Origin: Lanius collurio
Lineage: Eukaryota > Chordata > Aves > Passeriformes > Laniidae
Reading direction: 5' to 3'
DNA length: 64,000 nt
NCBI GenBank assembly: GCA_020086605.1
Contig: JACBWW010000008.1
Coordinates: 19,360,482 to 19,424,481 of the forward strand
The position numbers and the translations under genes are program-made. This document shows positions 1 through 27,000 of this stretch, in pieces. The notes below the pieces were generated by a model. The model was not told the DNA's origin. It did no database searches and saw nothing but the letters and a program-made list of their open reading frames with translations. Numbering within the stretch: the first letter of the stretch is position 1; each line of letters begins with the position of its first letter.

Positions 1-380
1 AGTTCCAATAATAACATTATGTGTTTAATTCTCCTGCTGTTGGCCATCACATCCTCCTCAAGTTTTAAGAAAGCATCAACTGCCTTAATGTAACATGTAT
101 TTATAAGGGTGTGCTCAACACTATTGATGGTAATTGCTTTTCTAACTAATTTTCCATTTAATTCAAGGGGAAGTTCTGTTCCACAGATTTTACATTTAAA
201 AGTCCCACTTCTCCTTGAATTAAATGGAAAATTAGTTAGAAAAGCAATTACCATCAATAGTGTTGAGCACACCCTTATAAATACATGTTACATTAAGGCA
301 GTTGATGCTTTCTTAAAACTTGAGGAGGATGTGATGGCCAACAGCAGGAGGATTAAACACATAATGTTATTATTGGAACT
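1..380. repeat. Near-perfect inverted repeat, 174-bp arms with 32-nt spacer
   Basis: The arm at 1-174 is the reverse complement of the arm at 207-380, with only two mismatches (30/351 and 169/212); the spacer is 175-206. One mismatch would be a G-T wobble in RNA. Read on the - strand, spacer plus left arm form a continuous open frame that begins with a CxxC pair (FKCKICGTEL) and continues through NGKLVRKAITINSVEHTL to the window edge. The + strand right arm encodes the same peptide segment. I do not recognise the protein. The left boundary is cut by the window edge, so a target duplication cannot be tested. It probably lies in MIER3 intron 1. Alternatives are an inverted duplication of a gene or transposon fragment, a foldback element, or an assembly chimera. 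Confidence 0.9.
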
Positions 381-15117
<14,737 letters not shown>

Positions 15118-17189
15118 CTGTGGAAAACTAAACAAACAGTGGGTACTTTATGCAGTAGTAGTAAACTTGATGGGAGCTATCAGGTTTGCTTAGTCTTTCA
15201 CTGGAAGTTTGAACTTTATGACATCAGTGATGTCTTTGTATGTATAGAACTATATCTTGATTTATCAAGAGTAATTTCTTTTTTCAGTCCATAAATGTGG
15301 AAATGTCATAGGATGTGTGGCAGAGTTTGGGACTAAGAGAACTCTGTGGTGCAGCTTTAAGCTCTGCTTCAGTTTTTTTTTCTAAAGCCTGTAGACAAAG
15401 GCCACCATTTCAAAACCAGCACAGACGTTCTGAATGGATTGGAGTGGCTTTTTTAGTCTAAGTTACTTTTGCCGTAATGGATGCAGTGGAGTAACAATGT
15501 TTACAGGTACCGATCCTGATCCCTGCTCAATGTAGCATTTTTTTTTCCCCCCTTTTAAAGGCAGGGATGGGTTTCTTTATTTTAAACTGCACAAACATAC
15601 AAGGATGTTTTTTAAATGGAACCTTCTCTCATGTGATACTAAACTAGAGCACTTCAGTTTACAAAACAGCAAATTCATGTTGGTGGAAGCTAGCACAAGG
15701 GACTTAAGATGAGTAAAGTGAAGATCTACACTTGAATGCTGTTGCAAAATTGAAGGTCATGGCTACCTTACACAGAAGTAATCATGCTGCCATAGATGTC
15801 TGTGTACTTTAAACTTACTGGCTTAAACAGATAAGTTTCAGGCTATATCGTATTTGGATGGGGTTTGTCCACAATTTTGAAGAGTAATGCAATTGTGTAC
15901 CTTAACTTTCCTAAGGCAGCTGATATATAAAGCTACAGCCTGCACATCTTAGGATTTACCACTAAACAGTCTACATTTGGAAGACATCTTAAGTTGTTTG
16001 GAGCACTGCAGTTCTAAGTGTTACAGTTTTGAGGGACTATCTAGTTTATATAGTAATAGTAGAACCTTGAAGTACATGCTTGAAAGTTTTTATTTAGCGT
16101 GGATTGCATTTATTTGTTTTGGCAAGTCATTTGCTTCAAAATGGCACTTCACTTCCTTGGTCAAATAGGAAAGGATGAGTAGAAGCGCATCCCATAAAAG
16201 CAACTATTTAACTGCATTACATTTTTTTATTTTGAACCTTGAGTGCAATTTAGCCATCCAGGAAGTTTGTCTTGCAAACATTTTTTCCAATTGCTGCAGG
16301 AACCAAGCATAGTATTGGCTCATAACATGTTGTAGCATACAACTTGCAGGGTGTTCTAATGAAAGCCTGAACCTCACTTCAGTAGGATTACCCCTTTCCC
16401 TCCATACTTTTTCTTTGCACTGTTTGTATTACAAATTTAATTGCCACTAATTTGTTTCCATTATTCAAGCAATTAAGTTTGCATTGTTGATATTTTTAAT
16501 AGTTGCTTCAAGGTTGTGCTGAGTAATTAGAAAGTAGTGAGTTTAATATTTGAAAGGGAAGAGGGTATTTATTGTGCGTACTGTGAACTGCATTGACATC
16601 CCGAGTTTCAGATGCAGCATATGGAGTTTTCTTTACAGCATTATAATGAAGATTGCTTTGAAGTGTTTATGCAATAGCACATTTACCATATTAAAAACAA
16701 ATTAGTTTAGCACAGTGGACAAAAGTAGATATAATTTTGTAATCAGTTCTTAACTTAAACATCTGAAATATTTAACTTTAGTAAGTACACAGTAAATAAC
16801 GGGTAGCCTTGGCCCTGTGTTGTATTCTTGACATTTTTAGCCAAGTTCTCAGCTTCTTACTGCTGTGTTTTGTGCTGAACTTTGTACCTTGTTTGTTTTG
16901 TTTATGAATCAACCCATTTTAAGTAATTTTGTAGAATTCTGGCCATAATCTCCCATTGTTACACATTCAAGTTTATGTATGGGTTTACAGTGAGTGGCTG
17001 GTCTGTATAAAAATCATACAAAGATGACTGAATGCTTATACCAGTTGCACTTAAATGAACATGCCCATTTTCATTAGCTGATGCAGTAATATACTCAGTT
17101 TATCTATGCATTGCTGGGCTCTTAAATGTAGGCAGAGACTTGTCTAAGGCTTGGGTTGTCAGCAAGTTGAATGGACACTTTAGTTATTT

Positions 17190-17195
17190 AATAAA
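17190..17195 (+). terminator. MIER3: Possible proximal poly(A) signal of MIER3
   Basis: AATAAA about 2.1 kb after the stop codon. Its use would remove the last 1.3 kb of the 3' UTR, including one of the two GTGCAAT sites. Confidence 0.4.
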
Positions 17196-18523
17196 GACTT
17201 TGACCAAAATTCAGAAAATGATATGAGAGAAAAATGATTTCCGGGTAGTCTAATATAAATGCTGATCTTATTTAGCCTGTTGGCTAGCTAGCTGGTATCG
17301 TTTACTTTTAATTCTGTGTTAAAATGAGGCAATAATTTGCAAGATTTCGTAAATATGTAAATTCTTCATATCTTTTTAGATATCTCTTTCAATATTTTCT
17401 GACTACTTCTGTGTATAGTAACATTTTTGTGCATGCTTGATGTGACATTCATAAATTTGTACCACTATGACTTTATCCATGTAAAATAGCTATTTATTGA
17501 ACTTTTCTTTAAAAAGCTGGACTTACTTTTTTTTCTCTCAGTTTAAACATTTAAATGGAGAACTTGTTACTGTTTATTAAAAGAATTGTGTTTTGAAAGT
17601 CAGTATGGAGATAACTCAGTTGCAACCATATGAAGAAATTACAATGCTTTGGCTATTACATGGTGAAGCACAATTCTTGTAACAAACTGTGATGAATTCT
17701 TTGTCCTTTGCCACGTGTTTTCTTCATACAAACAAACCAAAAAATCCATAATGGGCAATTGCAGTGTTGGTAAATGTATCCTTTTTATGTACAGGGAATC
17801 TGAAGAGGGTAGCAGATTCATTTAGAAGTGTAACTGGTGCTGTGATTATAGCAATACCACAGTTGGTCACACGTCATCTTCTCATGCTAGGTTCTTGAGT
17901 GTTTAGTCTTCCTCTTGCAATGGTCAAACTGTTGAATTTACTTGAAGGATGTACAATACTGTGTGAAAAGTATGAAATTGTGTACAATTAGGTCAATGAA
18001 TTGTGCAATTGAAACTGAGAGTCAAAAATATAGGAAAACTTCAGTTCAAGTAGGACACAGTGATACTACTTAATTTTACCAAAGTCTCTAATGAGTATTT
18101 CAACTTTGAATGTAAACTAATGGATAAACTGACCAACAGGGACACCATTGGCCCAGCATTACAAGCACATTGTCTACAGACAGGGAAATGAAATACAGTG
18201 ATTTGTAAGATAATGACAAGGTTACTATTTTTATTATTCCTATTTTTCATTGAAAGAAGGAGGAAGATGCTATCAATTGTACAGTAAAGTAGGAATGGTT
18301 ATAGTCTTCCTAATAAAACAAGAGATTCCAGTTATTCTCAGTTCAAAGTAACTACCCCATGCATAACAACAAATCGAGTGACAATCGGAACATGTTTTAG
18401 TATCAGATGTTCAAGAGGAAGTCGCTGTTGTTGCATTGGTTTTAATATTTGTACATAAACACTGATTTTTTTGAGCATTATTTTGTATTTGTTGTACTTT
18501 AATACCTGGTGTACAGTTCCAGA

Positions 18524-18529
18524 AATAAA
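18524..18529 (+). terminator. MIER3: Poly(A) signal of MIER3 (distal)
   Basis: AATAAA followed within about 30-60 bases by GT-rich sequence. It gives a 3' UTR of about 3.4 kb, consistent with the long 3' UTR of this gene in other vertebrates. Confidence 0.7.
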
Positions 18530-18550
18530 TGTCTGGAAACCTTTCTTTAC

Positions 18551-19583
18551 TTGTAAAGCTCTTCGTGCATGTGCACTGTGTTTGCTACTTCATTTCCAGA
18601 GATAAGTAGCAGTAACCCTGAATGCACTTTAGGAACTCTGAGTATCACCAAAGCACATAATACCCCACCCCTGCTGGTGCACAGAGGAGTGAAAAATGCA
18701 GCACGCAGTGATGCAGGTAGCTACTGAGTAACGGTTTCCCTTAGACTTTTGAAACATTATGGCTGAAGTGTAGCAAATCTCAGATGAGACTTAAATGCTT
18801 CAAAGTAGCACATTGCAGCAGTGTCACCCAGTGTTCACACTACACTATAAACTGTGAGGAACAGGTACTTGTTCTGGGAGGGAAGAAAACTTGCCCAAAC
18901 TGGATTACACCTGTGAATACAAAAAATTTTACTTGGTTTAGGCCTTAATGTTGAAATGCTTCTTGCCCTGATTCCTTCAATGCTTCTTGCCCTCCTGTCC
19001 TTCAAGACAACAATCTTGGACCCTGAAAAGCTGTAAGATCTTGCACACTAACTCTGTCAAATGCCAGATGGCATTAGCGGAGTTCTTTCCTAGACCCAGC
19101 ATGCTCGTTTTTACAGTGGCTGGCTGGCACAGTAAATCTTCACATAAAGAAATAACTATTTTTTTTAATTAAGAGTCACAGCTGATACAATTCTGATTTG
19201 CCAAGTCATGGGCTTTGCTTCCTCTGATGAAGAGATACAAGAGGGTTTTTTTCTGATGATGGTCAATAAAATCTGCAGAACAAAACACCTATCCAACACA
19301 CTTCAGTTACAATCCTTGTTTTTTTAGTTGTTTAGCATAATGATTGATGTTAGAATAAATGATAATAACTGACCCCATCTAGTTCTTGTTTTGATGCAAC
19401 TAATTGTTAGCCTTGCAGTGCTGGAGTTTTAAAAATGGTTGTCATCTAGTATATGTACATTTAATGTAAACTTCCCCCCTCAACTCAGTTACTTAACTTA
19501 CACTTCCATTGATGTAGGAAACATTAGTTTCTGCCACTAAAAAGATACATCCTTATGGTGCTTAGACAACAAATAGCTAAGGC
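18551..19583. other. Spacer between MIER3 3' end and the CR1 element
   Basis: Unique AT-rich sequence. I see no gene, RNA or repeat family here. Confidence 0.5.
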
Positions 19584-20912
19584 ATAGAATCATAGAATAT
19601 GCTGAGTTGTAAGGGACCCATTAGGATCATCCAAGTCCAGTTCTGGCCCTGCACGCAATAACCCAAGAGTCACACCAGGTGCCTGAGAGCATTGTCCAAA
19701 CATTTCTTGAACTCTGTCAGGCTTGGTGCTGTGACCACTGCCCTGGGGAGCCTGTTCCAGTGCCCAGCCATCCTCTGGGTGAGGAACCTTTTCCTAATAC
19801 CCAACCTAAACCTCCCCTGACACAACTTCAGGCCATTCCCTTGGGTCTGAGAGTGAAGAGATCAGTGCCTGCTCCTTCTCTTCTCCTGAGGATGTTGAAG
19901 ACCATAGCAAGGTTCCCCCTCAATCTCCTCCAGGCTGAACAGAAAAAGTGACCTCAGCTGTTCCTCACAAGGCTTCCCCTCCACACCCTTCAACATCCTC
20001 ATGGCCCTGCTCTGGATGTTTTCTGTTACTTTAATGTTGTTCTTATACTGTGTTACCCAAAGCTGCCCCCAGCACTGGAGGTGAGGCTGCCCCAGTGCAG
20101 AGCAGAGGGGACAGTCCCCTCCCTTGCCCTGCTGGCCATGCTGTGCCTGATGTCCCCCAGGACATGCTTGGCCCTCCTGGCTGCCAGGGCACTGCTGGCT
20201 CATGTTCAACTTGCCACTGACCAGGACCCCCAGGGCCCTTTCCATGGCACTGCTCTCCAGCCTCCCATTCCCTGGTCTGTCCATACATCCAGGGCTGCCC
20301 CATCCCGGCTGCAGAATCTGGCACTTTCCCTTGCTGAACTTCATATGGTTGCTGATTGTCCATCCCTCTACTTTTCTGAGGTCTCTCTACCCTTAAGGGA
20401 GTCAACAGCTCCTCCAAATTCAGCATAATCAGCACACTTAGTGTTCCTTTTCATCCTTTGTCCAAGTCATGTATGAAGATGTCAAAGAGCACAGGCCTGA
20501 GGATGTAGCCCTGCAGAGCCCCACCTGTAACAGGTCACAGATCCCCAGTCTGATGTCACCCCAGTCACTGTAACCCTTGGTGCCTGACCCATAAGCCAGT
20601 TGCCTCACCCATCACAGGATGTGTTTGTCCAGCTGTGACCTGGACATTTTTTCCAGGATACAGTGAGAGACAGCAATGAAAGCTTTGCCAAAATCCAAAA
20701 AGATCATATCAACTGGCTTCCCTTGATCAACTGTGTGTGCTACCTTGTCATAAAGGGAAATCAGGTTCAAGAAGCAGGACTTTCCCTCTCGTGAAGTCGT
20801 GCTGACTGTGACCAGGGACTGCATTATCCTTCAGCTGTCTTTTCAATACTTCCCAGAATAATCTTTTCCATTATTTTTACTGGACACTGAAGTGAGACTG
20901 ACAGAACTGTAG
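19584..20912 (-). mobile_element. CR1 LINE, 3' part (5'-truncated, interrupted by an LTR)
   Basis: The + strand starts with ATAGAATCATAGAAT, the reverse complement of the characteristic CR1 3' octamer repeat (ATTCTATG), so the element runs on the - strand. The text that follows matches the recalled CR1 end, including the words for the conserved 3' UTR. At 20612-20824 the - strand still reads a reverse-transcriptase piece with FLDFGKAF (family form close to FLDFSKAFD). The frame is broken elsewhere, so it is a dead copy. It continues after the LTR, at 21881. Confidence 0.92.
20908..20912. repeat. 5-bp target site duplication, left copy (TGTAG)
   Basis: TGTAG here and at 21881-21885 flank the LTR exactly. 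Removing the LTR and one copy restores continuous CR1 sequence. Confidence 0.85.
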
Positions 20913-21880
20913 TGTGAGGAATGAGACAACTCTTATTATTATTAAAAAATTAAAATGATTTATTGAAAAACAAACAAAAAAAATACAAAAATTAGCAAAA
21001 TATAAAAATTTGGGATCCTTTGGCTCACAGGTGGTATGCCCTAGGAGCGCAGGGATTTGAGATCTTCAGGCTGAGACAGCACCAGACCTCTGGTGGAAAA
21101 ACTTGTAGTGCTGGGCTGGCTTTTAGCTAATCCAAAGGCCAAGAAAAATTATTAAAGGCTCCTTAAAAGGAGTAAGGCTTAAACACCCAGCACACAGACG
21201 CACAACAGCCGAGCTGCACTAACCTCCCACTGCTCTGAGGCTTGCATCGTTGTTTTATAGTGCCTTTGCTCCACCCCAGCCCACCTACAGCCCGCCTACA
21301 GCCCGCCCCTTTGGCCCAAGTTGAGTGGTACTTTCTCCTTTGACACATCATCTCTGTCCACCAATAGCTCGTCGTTTTCAGGGGGGTGGTACCAGCTGGA
21401 GTAAGGATGGTAACATGCCCTCATTAAAATTCAGGTTGCCATGGAGCTTATCTGCAGGATAAAGGCTATGGGGCTAAAAACAGCTGTTGGCTGTTAAAAA
21501 CTGGGGTTCTGGAGTTGGTCCCTGGACTAAAGTGCAAAGTAAAAACCCTTAAAAACATCTTAAAATACATCCAACACATCTTAAAACATTTGTAAAAGTA
21601 GACAACGAACATAGGAAAAATAACTTACAGTATACAAATGGTTTAAAGTTTGAAAAGGGATTTTTTTTAACTGGGGAATTTTTAACTTGGGATTTTTAAC
21701 TTGGGATAGTGCAAATAAACTACTAGAACAGTTGAAAACACCAACAATAGAACTTGAATTTTGTACCTGGGCTGATAGGTTAATTTTAACATTCAATTTA
21801 AAAACATTTAACTCAAAATTAACTAATTAAAGCACTTAATATGCAAAGACCAAGCATAACTAGGGATTTCATGTATGACA
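20913..21880 (-). mobile_element. Solo LTR of an endogenous retrovirus (968 bp)
   Basis: Starts TGTGAGG and ends ATGACA (the TG...CA rule) and is flanked by the 5-bp duplication TGTAG. It contains no gag, pol or env sequence. On the - strand it has a plausible U3 with a GC box (complement of GCCCGCCCC at 21301-21309), an inverted CCAAT element and a TATAAAA box (21253-21259). Near its end is an AATAAA (complement at 20960-20965), about 50 bases before the terminal CA. The orientation is therefore minus. A 5-bp duplication fits ERVL- or ERV1-type elements; the family cannot be named without a search. Confidence 0.87.
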
Positions 21881-21937
21881 TGTAGTTTCTGGGTACTCCT
21901 TCTTGCCCTTCTTGAAAATCAGGACATTGCCAACTTC
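21881..21937 (-). mobile_element. CR1 LINE, remaining 5' end beyond the LTR insertion
   Basis: TGTAGTTTCTGGGTACTCC and the following CTTGCCCTTCTTGAAAATC continue the CR1 sequence broken at 20912. Similarity fades after about 21937, which is taken as the 5' truncation point. The first five bases are the right copy of the target duplication. Confidence 0.85.
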
Positions 21938-23929
21938 CGCTCTTGCCCTGCAGCATGGCTGCTTATCCCCACCTGCTCCTTTGCTGTGGCTGCTTTCTGT
22001 GCCGATAGGCCCAACATGCACAGTCCTTTAAGGTGGCAGAACACCATCACTCCCTCTTGCTGCAGTTCCTGACACGGTTTCCTGTGTTGCCAGGCGAGCT
22101 CCAGAAGTGACCCGGGGAGGAGCATGCAGTGGAGAGCAGACCAGCCTGACAGGCAGTGAGACATCCAGCAAGTACAGCATCACCTTTATGTGCAAAATAG
22201 AATTGTCTGACAGCACAGCTTTTTCAGACCCAGGGAGTCAAATCAGCAACTCTTACACCACCTATGGGCCTCCTGCTCCCTTGCTCACTGGCCCTTCTGT
22301 TGCGCTGTTTCATCTCACTGCAATAGAATGAAACACGAGAGAAAGCCTGGGAGTAATGGTGCTACTGTGCTTAGCAAGTCAGATCAGCTCACGGGAGGGT
22401 CTGATGAGCAGTAGCCCGGAATAGCAGCTTTAAGAGCAAGGGAAAAGGGACAAATAAGCAGCAGCACGCACACTCACACCTCTCCCACTCTCCTCTTTCC
22501 AGAGTGCCATGGGCGCTGCCTGGGGCACTACAGCCCCTACACTAGGAATACTGCATGTGCCCTTGACGTTCAGCTTCTTCCACAGACAAGAGGTCCCAAT
22601 AACCTCCCAGAGAGCTGGGGAGAAGGGTTGGATCAGGAGAGAAGGGATCCTCAGAGTCATGGCGGGTGACCTTCTTCAGTAGACTGGTGATCACTGCTCT
22701 GATCCCTTACCAATCCACAAGGAATGTCACTAGAAGTCACTCCACTCCCTGTGCATCACCATAAAACTTGTACAACCCATGCTGAGCCAGATGTCACTAT
22801 CTCAGAGCTCTGCTAGTTACCTCCTGCTGAAATAGGCTGGCTCCTATGGCAGTGAAGGACTTCCAAATTAATGTGACAGGCAAGGTTCAGGCTCAGAAGC
22901 AAAGGAAGTAACGCAGACACCACAAAGCTTTGCATCTGAAAAGGAGACGATGCCTCAGCGGCTAAGCAGGGCACCCTGGCTGCCCCAACCATCACCCGGT
23001 GCGCTTTCATGAACTATTTCCCAGCTCCTCCTCACCCATGAGCTTATGCCAACCACAAATTCACTGGGAGCCTTGCTTGGATTTTGGCACTAAATACTAG
23101 TTACATCTTTCTGAAGGCAGTTTGCAGACAGCAGCAAAAATTAACATGAGAACAGTTGGTCCTGTTTATACCAGAAACTCATTAAAAAATACATTGCAGC
23201 CTTGGCTGGCATTGTTTCCTCCAGCTACTCTGCAACACAAAGTCCTCTTAAAGAACAAAAGCAATCAAAGTTGCCACATGCCAGGAAACTTTTCAGTGAA
23301 TCACTGAAAACAGGACTGGACATATGTTTCCTCCTAATCCAGGACAGGCTCAGCTAAGCCAGCGGCTCAAGACGGTCTCAGGATGACCGTGCACCACACA
23401 GGCACAGCTGAGGGGCCTATCAGCATGGTTCCAAAACGGCCTTCATACAAGATTAGGACAACCACCGGCACTGCTGTGTTTTTATAAAGCAAGCTGACAC
23501 AAAGGGGTCAACTTCAAGGATACCAGAACAAGATATAGTAACTACTGTGAGCTATGAGGATTAGCATTATATATTATTACACAATTCAAGAGGAAAGTAA
23601 TTTTTATGAGATGTGTCCATTCTAAACACAGGAAATAAAATGGAAAAATACTCTAATAGTCCCAGTTGGAGAGGACTGTGCAATCTACTAGATTAAATGA
23701 CATGTCTAGAACTCAGGGTTTAATTTTATGAACTACCATATGGACAGCTGAACACCAATAGGCAAAAATATCAACAAGAGCAGACAGCTGATAATCTTAT
23801 GATGTAAATGTTTAAACCTTCACCTGTGCATCAAATGCAGACTTTATTTTAGAGAAATTTAAGCTACGGCTTGCTCTCTAGATGGCAAAACTACAGCTCT
23901 CCCTTACACAAAAATGATGAAGCTTGAAG
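21938..23929. other. Intergenic sequence before the SETD9 3' end
   Basis: About 2 kb, mostly less AT-rich than the rest. I recognise no gene, RNA or repeat family in it. Scattered short open frames have no recognisable domain. Confidence 0.5.
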
Positions 23930-23986
23930 TACAGGCAGCATACATATTTTATTGACGCAGATTTCTTCTGTCTTGAATATATCAAT
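23930..23986 (-). other. SETD9: SETD9 3' untranslated region (very short)
   Basis: Only about 35 bases separate the stop codon from an AATAAA on the - strand (complement at 23948-23953). The exact cleavage point is inferred. Confidence 0.7.
23948..23953 (-). terminator. SETD9: Poly(A) signal of SETD9
   Basis: AATAAA on the - strand just after the SETD9 stop codon. It gives the short 3' UTR described for the gene end. Confidence 0.75.
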
Positions 23987-24074
23987 TCATCTGACAACAG
24001 TGTAGTAATTTGAAAAAAGTTCTTCTCCTTGCTTGATGTCTCTGAGAGAGACAAGAACTACACACCTCAGGTGG
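23987..24074 (-). CDS. SETD9: SETD9 exon 6 (C-terminus)
   Basis: Encodes HLRCVVLVSLRDIKQGEELF and SNYYTVVR, then TGA (complement of 23987-23989). GEELFSNYY is the C-terminal SET motif with the conserved Tyr. Confidence 0.95.
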
Positions 24075-27000
24075 CTGTAAAAGAAAGAAAACATGTAAAA
24101 GTGAACAGTTATATTTTCCTTTGAATTGTTTTTAATTCTTCATTTCAAGAATCTAAACCAGTAGCCTTGTCTAGTTTAGTGAGTAATACGCATAATGCAG
24201 GGCAGGAAACACGGAAAAACAACACTGGAATACAGACAGCAAATACAAGAAAACCAGTATTATTACCAAAAACCCCACACCCTATGTGGGTATGCAAAGT
24301 ATGTTTCCACTCAATTGTTGCACACAACCATTCAGAGATGAAAAGAATTAGTCAAGACTGCAAGAGACAGGCTCACTCAGACAGGAGGAAAAGCTACAGC
24401 AAAGTAGATGCAGCAGAAGCCACTCCTGTGGACATGCCTGTCACAGGCCCTGCCTGGCTAAAGGGTCTCTCCTAAGGCCCAGCACCACCCAGGAAGAAAG
24501 CTCTGAACTGCACCAGAAACGTGCTGCCATCTGCAGTGACGTATCAATTATCCATGAACTCCAAGCTAAAATCAGGCACTGGCAGGCAGTTTCTCACAGA
24601 GGTACAAAGAAACCCACCCTTTAAATTTCCTTTTAGTAAATGACCACGCTCTAAAGCTCAAGTGTCTGTTCTAGGAAGGAGAGCACAGGCTTCTGATACT
24701 GATGAACCAGGAAGTAAAAAACAGTATCAACCCAACTCTCTACTACTAAAACTTTAGTGAGGTCACTTTGAAACATACATACCAACAAGGTAAATAAGTA
24801 CTGAGAACTCTTTCATAAAACACAGCAAGATCTAGAAACCAGATTATCTATGTTGTCAGCATTGTACTCATCAGTATCAAAATAAGCACCTAGAAGTAGA
24901 TGGGATCTTTTGTCTGATGGCTGTACACTGGGAGAAATAATGACTGGAAGACCGTATTTTCTTGGACAGATTCCAAGCACCAACAGAATTCCCCTTTCCT
25001 GAAGCAGTTCCACAGCTTATGTGCTTTCACACTTCAAGTACAGCATCCAGGCTTCCTGAGAATTTAGACCTACTGCTTATTTCATTAGGATTTATTTAAT
25101 TATCTGCAGATTCCAAATGCATCTCTAACCTTGACTCAACACACTCTAATCAGAAAAGTCATCTTTCCAGTATGCACTATAACTTTCTCCAATTAAATTT
25201 CAGAGTATTTAAGTAACTCCAGAATTACATTAAAAGTTCAGATGATCTGCTCTATGATTCCTATACATTCTTGAAATGAAGAGGATAATCTGAGAAAGAT
25301 TCCCAAGTGTTTTAATTTCTTAAAAAAGGTGGACTTTCAGGTCATATTCAGGATGTTGTAATTTTACTAAATGTACTGTAATTCCATGCCTTTATATTGC
25401 ATAGTACTTCACTTGTTTCAATACAATTTTAGGTTTCTTCTTGCAAATTCATCTGCTTATTTGTCACATAAGTAGCAGACACGAAGAAGAGAGGAAGAAG
25501 CCTAAATCTGAATTACCTCAGAATGGCTTTGACTGGACAAGGCTGAAACAGATTTGAAATATGTACTGAAAAACCTCAGTACTGTAATACAAGCCAAGTA
25601 CAACTACTGCTTTATGGAATTCAGAAGAATTGCACTATAGTGCAACAACTGCTTGTAAAACTGTCTTCAGAGCTATGCTGATTTAATTTCTGATTATGTG
25701 GAATAACAAATGAAGAGTCTTGTAATTAAAATTAGTCTATTCAGTGAGGTAACTCTTCCATACAGTTGCACACTTGTGTAACTCATCTTCATAGGGCTTG
25801 TTATTTTTTAATCATGTCTGTCTTTTCTTTACACATGCAATGTGAATCATACAAATCTACAGGCTCTTTCATTTGCTGCCAACCTCTCCATGTCATGGCT
25901 GTAGACGATGTTTGGAAGATATTGTTTCAGTTCTAACGGAAAATGTCCTGGCACATCAAATTCTTGATAACACACATTTGCTGCTTTTTCTGGGAATAAA
26001 AAAAAAAGTTATTAGATAGGGCTTAAAGATATGTAAAACCATCAAATGTACTGCTACAGGAGTACCAGATGCTTCATGAAGCCTGAAAACCATTCCTCTG
26101 TTGGGAAGTACTGCACTCCTCTGAAGTCCTATTTTGAATTACACAAGAGGTACACAATCAACTATAGGAGCTTTGCCAATTATCAACATGTCTGTGAAGA
26201 GGCTCAACTTGCTCAGTGCCAGGGGTAGCTTACAGCACCGCTAAATGTTCCAAAACCACAATGCTAGCTTTTACAATTTAAAAATTATTGAAAAAATTTT
26301 TCCTGGTGGCAAAACATGTCAGAAATACAGGCAGGGAGAAAATCACCATTTTTACAGACACTGGACTTCAAAAAAGCAGTTTCATGGGACAGCCCTGTAT
26401 CTCCGTGCCAGTCCACCCTTGGTTTACTACTTCAGCTGCCTTTCTGAATGCTACCTGGAGGCTGGGCATCTTTAGTGTAATGCAGGCTATGAAAGCCACT
26501 TAGAAGCTGAGTATGCTATCAATTAAATTTTCTGCACAGTACAAACATTCCCATGAGTTACTTAAGATCAACAGTGAGACAGAATAAATAGTACCCCTCC
26601 TAGTTTCCTAGATTTTGTGCACAAACGTAAGGAAGTCTAAAAAAAAACCTCAGCTCAAACTGAGCAGTGATAGAATCCTACTGTACATGTCACTGTGTGT
26701 AGTTTTCTCATGAAACCTCCTGGAACCATACTGGGGAACTTAATGTGCAACACTCTACGCTGAAAGTCTCAGTCTGGTGGAACTTTGCGAGATATCCTTT
26801 CCCGCTATCTCACATTTTGGGGTGTGTGCTTTTCATTCTACATACCAGGAGGGAGACTGGGGAGTCAGTTATAAAAAGACGAGCACATTTGAAGTGCTGC
26901 TGCAATGAAAGATTCCAACACTCAGCTGTGACAAAAAGCTTCAGAAACTTTTTACCTCCTAAGTGTTTGTTTTAAATAGTACTACTGCCTCCCAAGATCT

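Larger units (their letters stand above)
15118..18550 (+). other. MIER3: MIER3 3' untranslated region
   Basis: AT-rich sequence after the stop with no further coding exon. It ends after an AATAAA at 18524-18529 followed by a GT-rich stretch. An earlier AATAAA at 17190-17195 could give a shorter transcript. Two GTGCAAT heptamers (16243-16249, 18003-18009) match the seed of the miR-25/92 family. The end point is inferred from the signal, not from transcript data. Confidence 0.75.

Noticed and set aside
19862..20824. Several open frames on both strands over 19.7-20.8 kb as possible genes
   Set aside because: They lie inside a CR1 LINE; the only meaningful piece is a broken reverse-transcriptase fragment.
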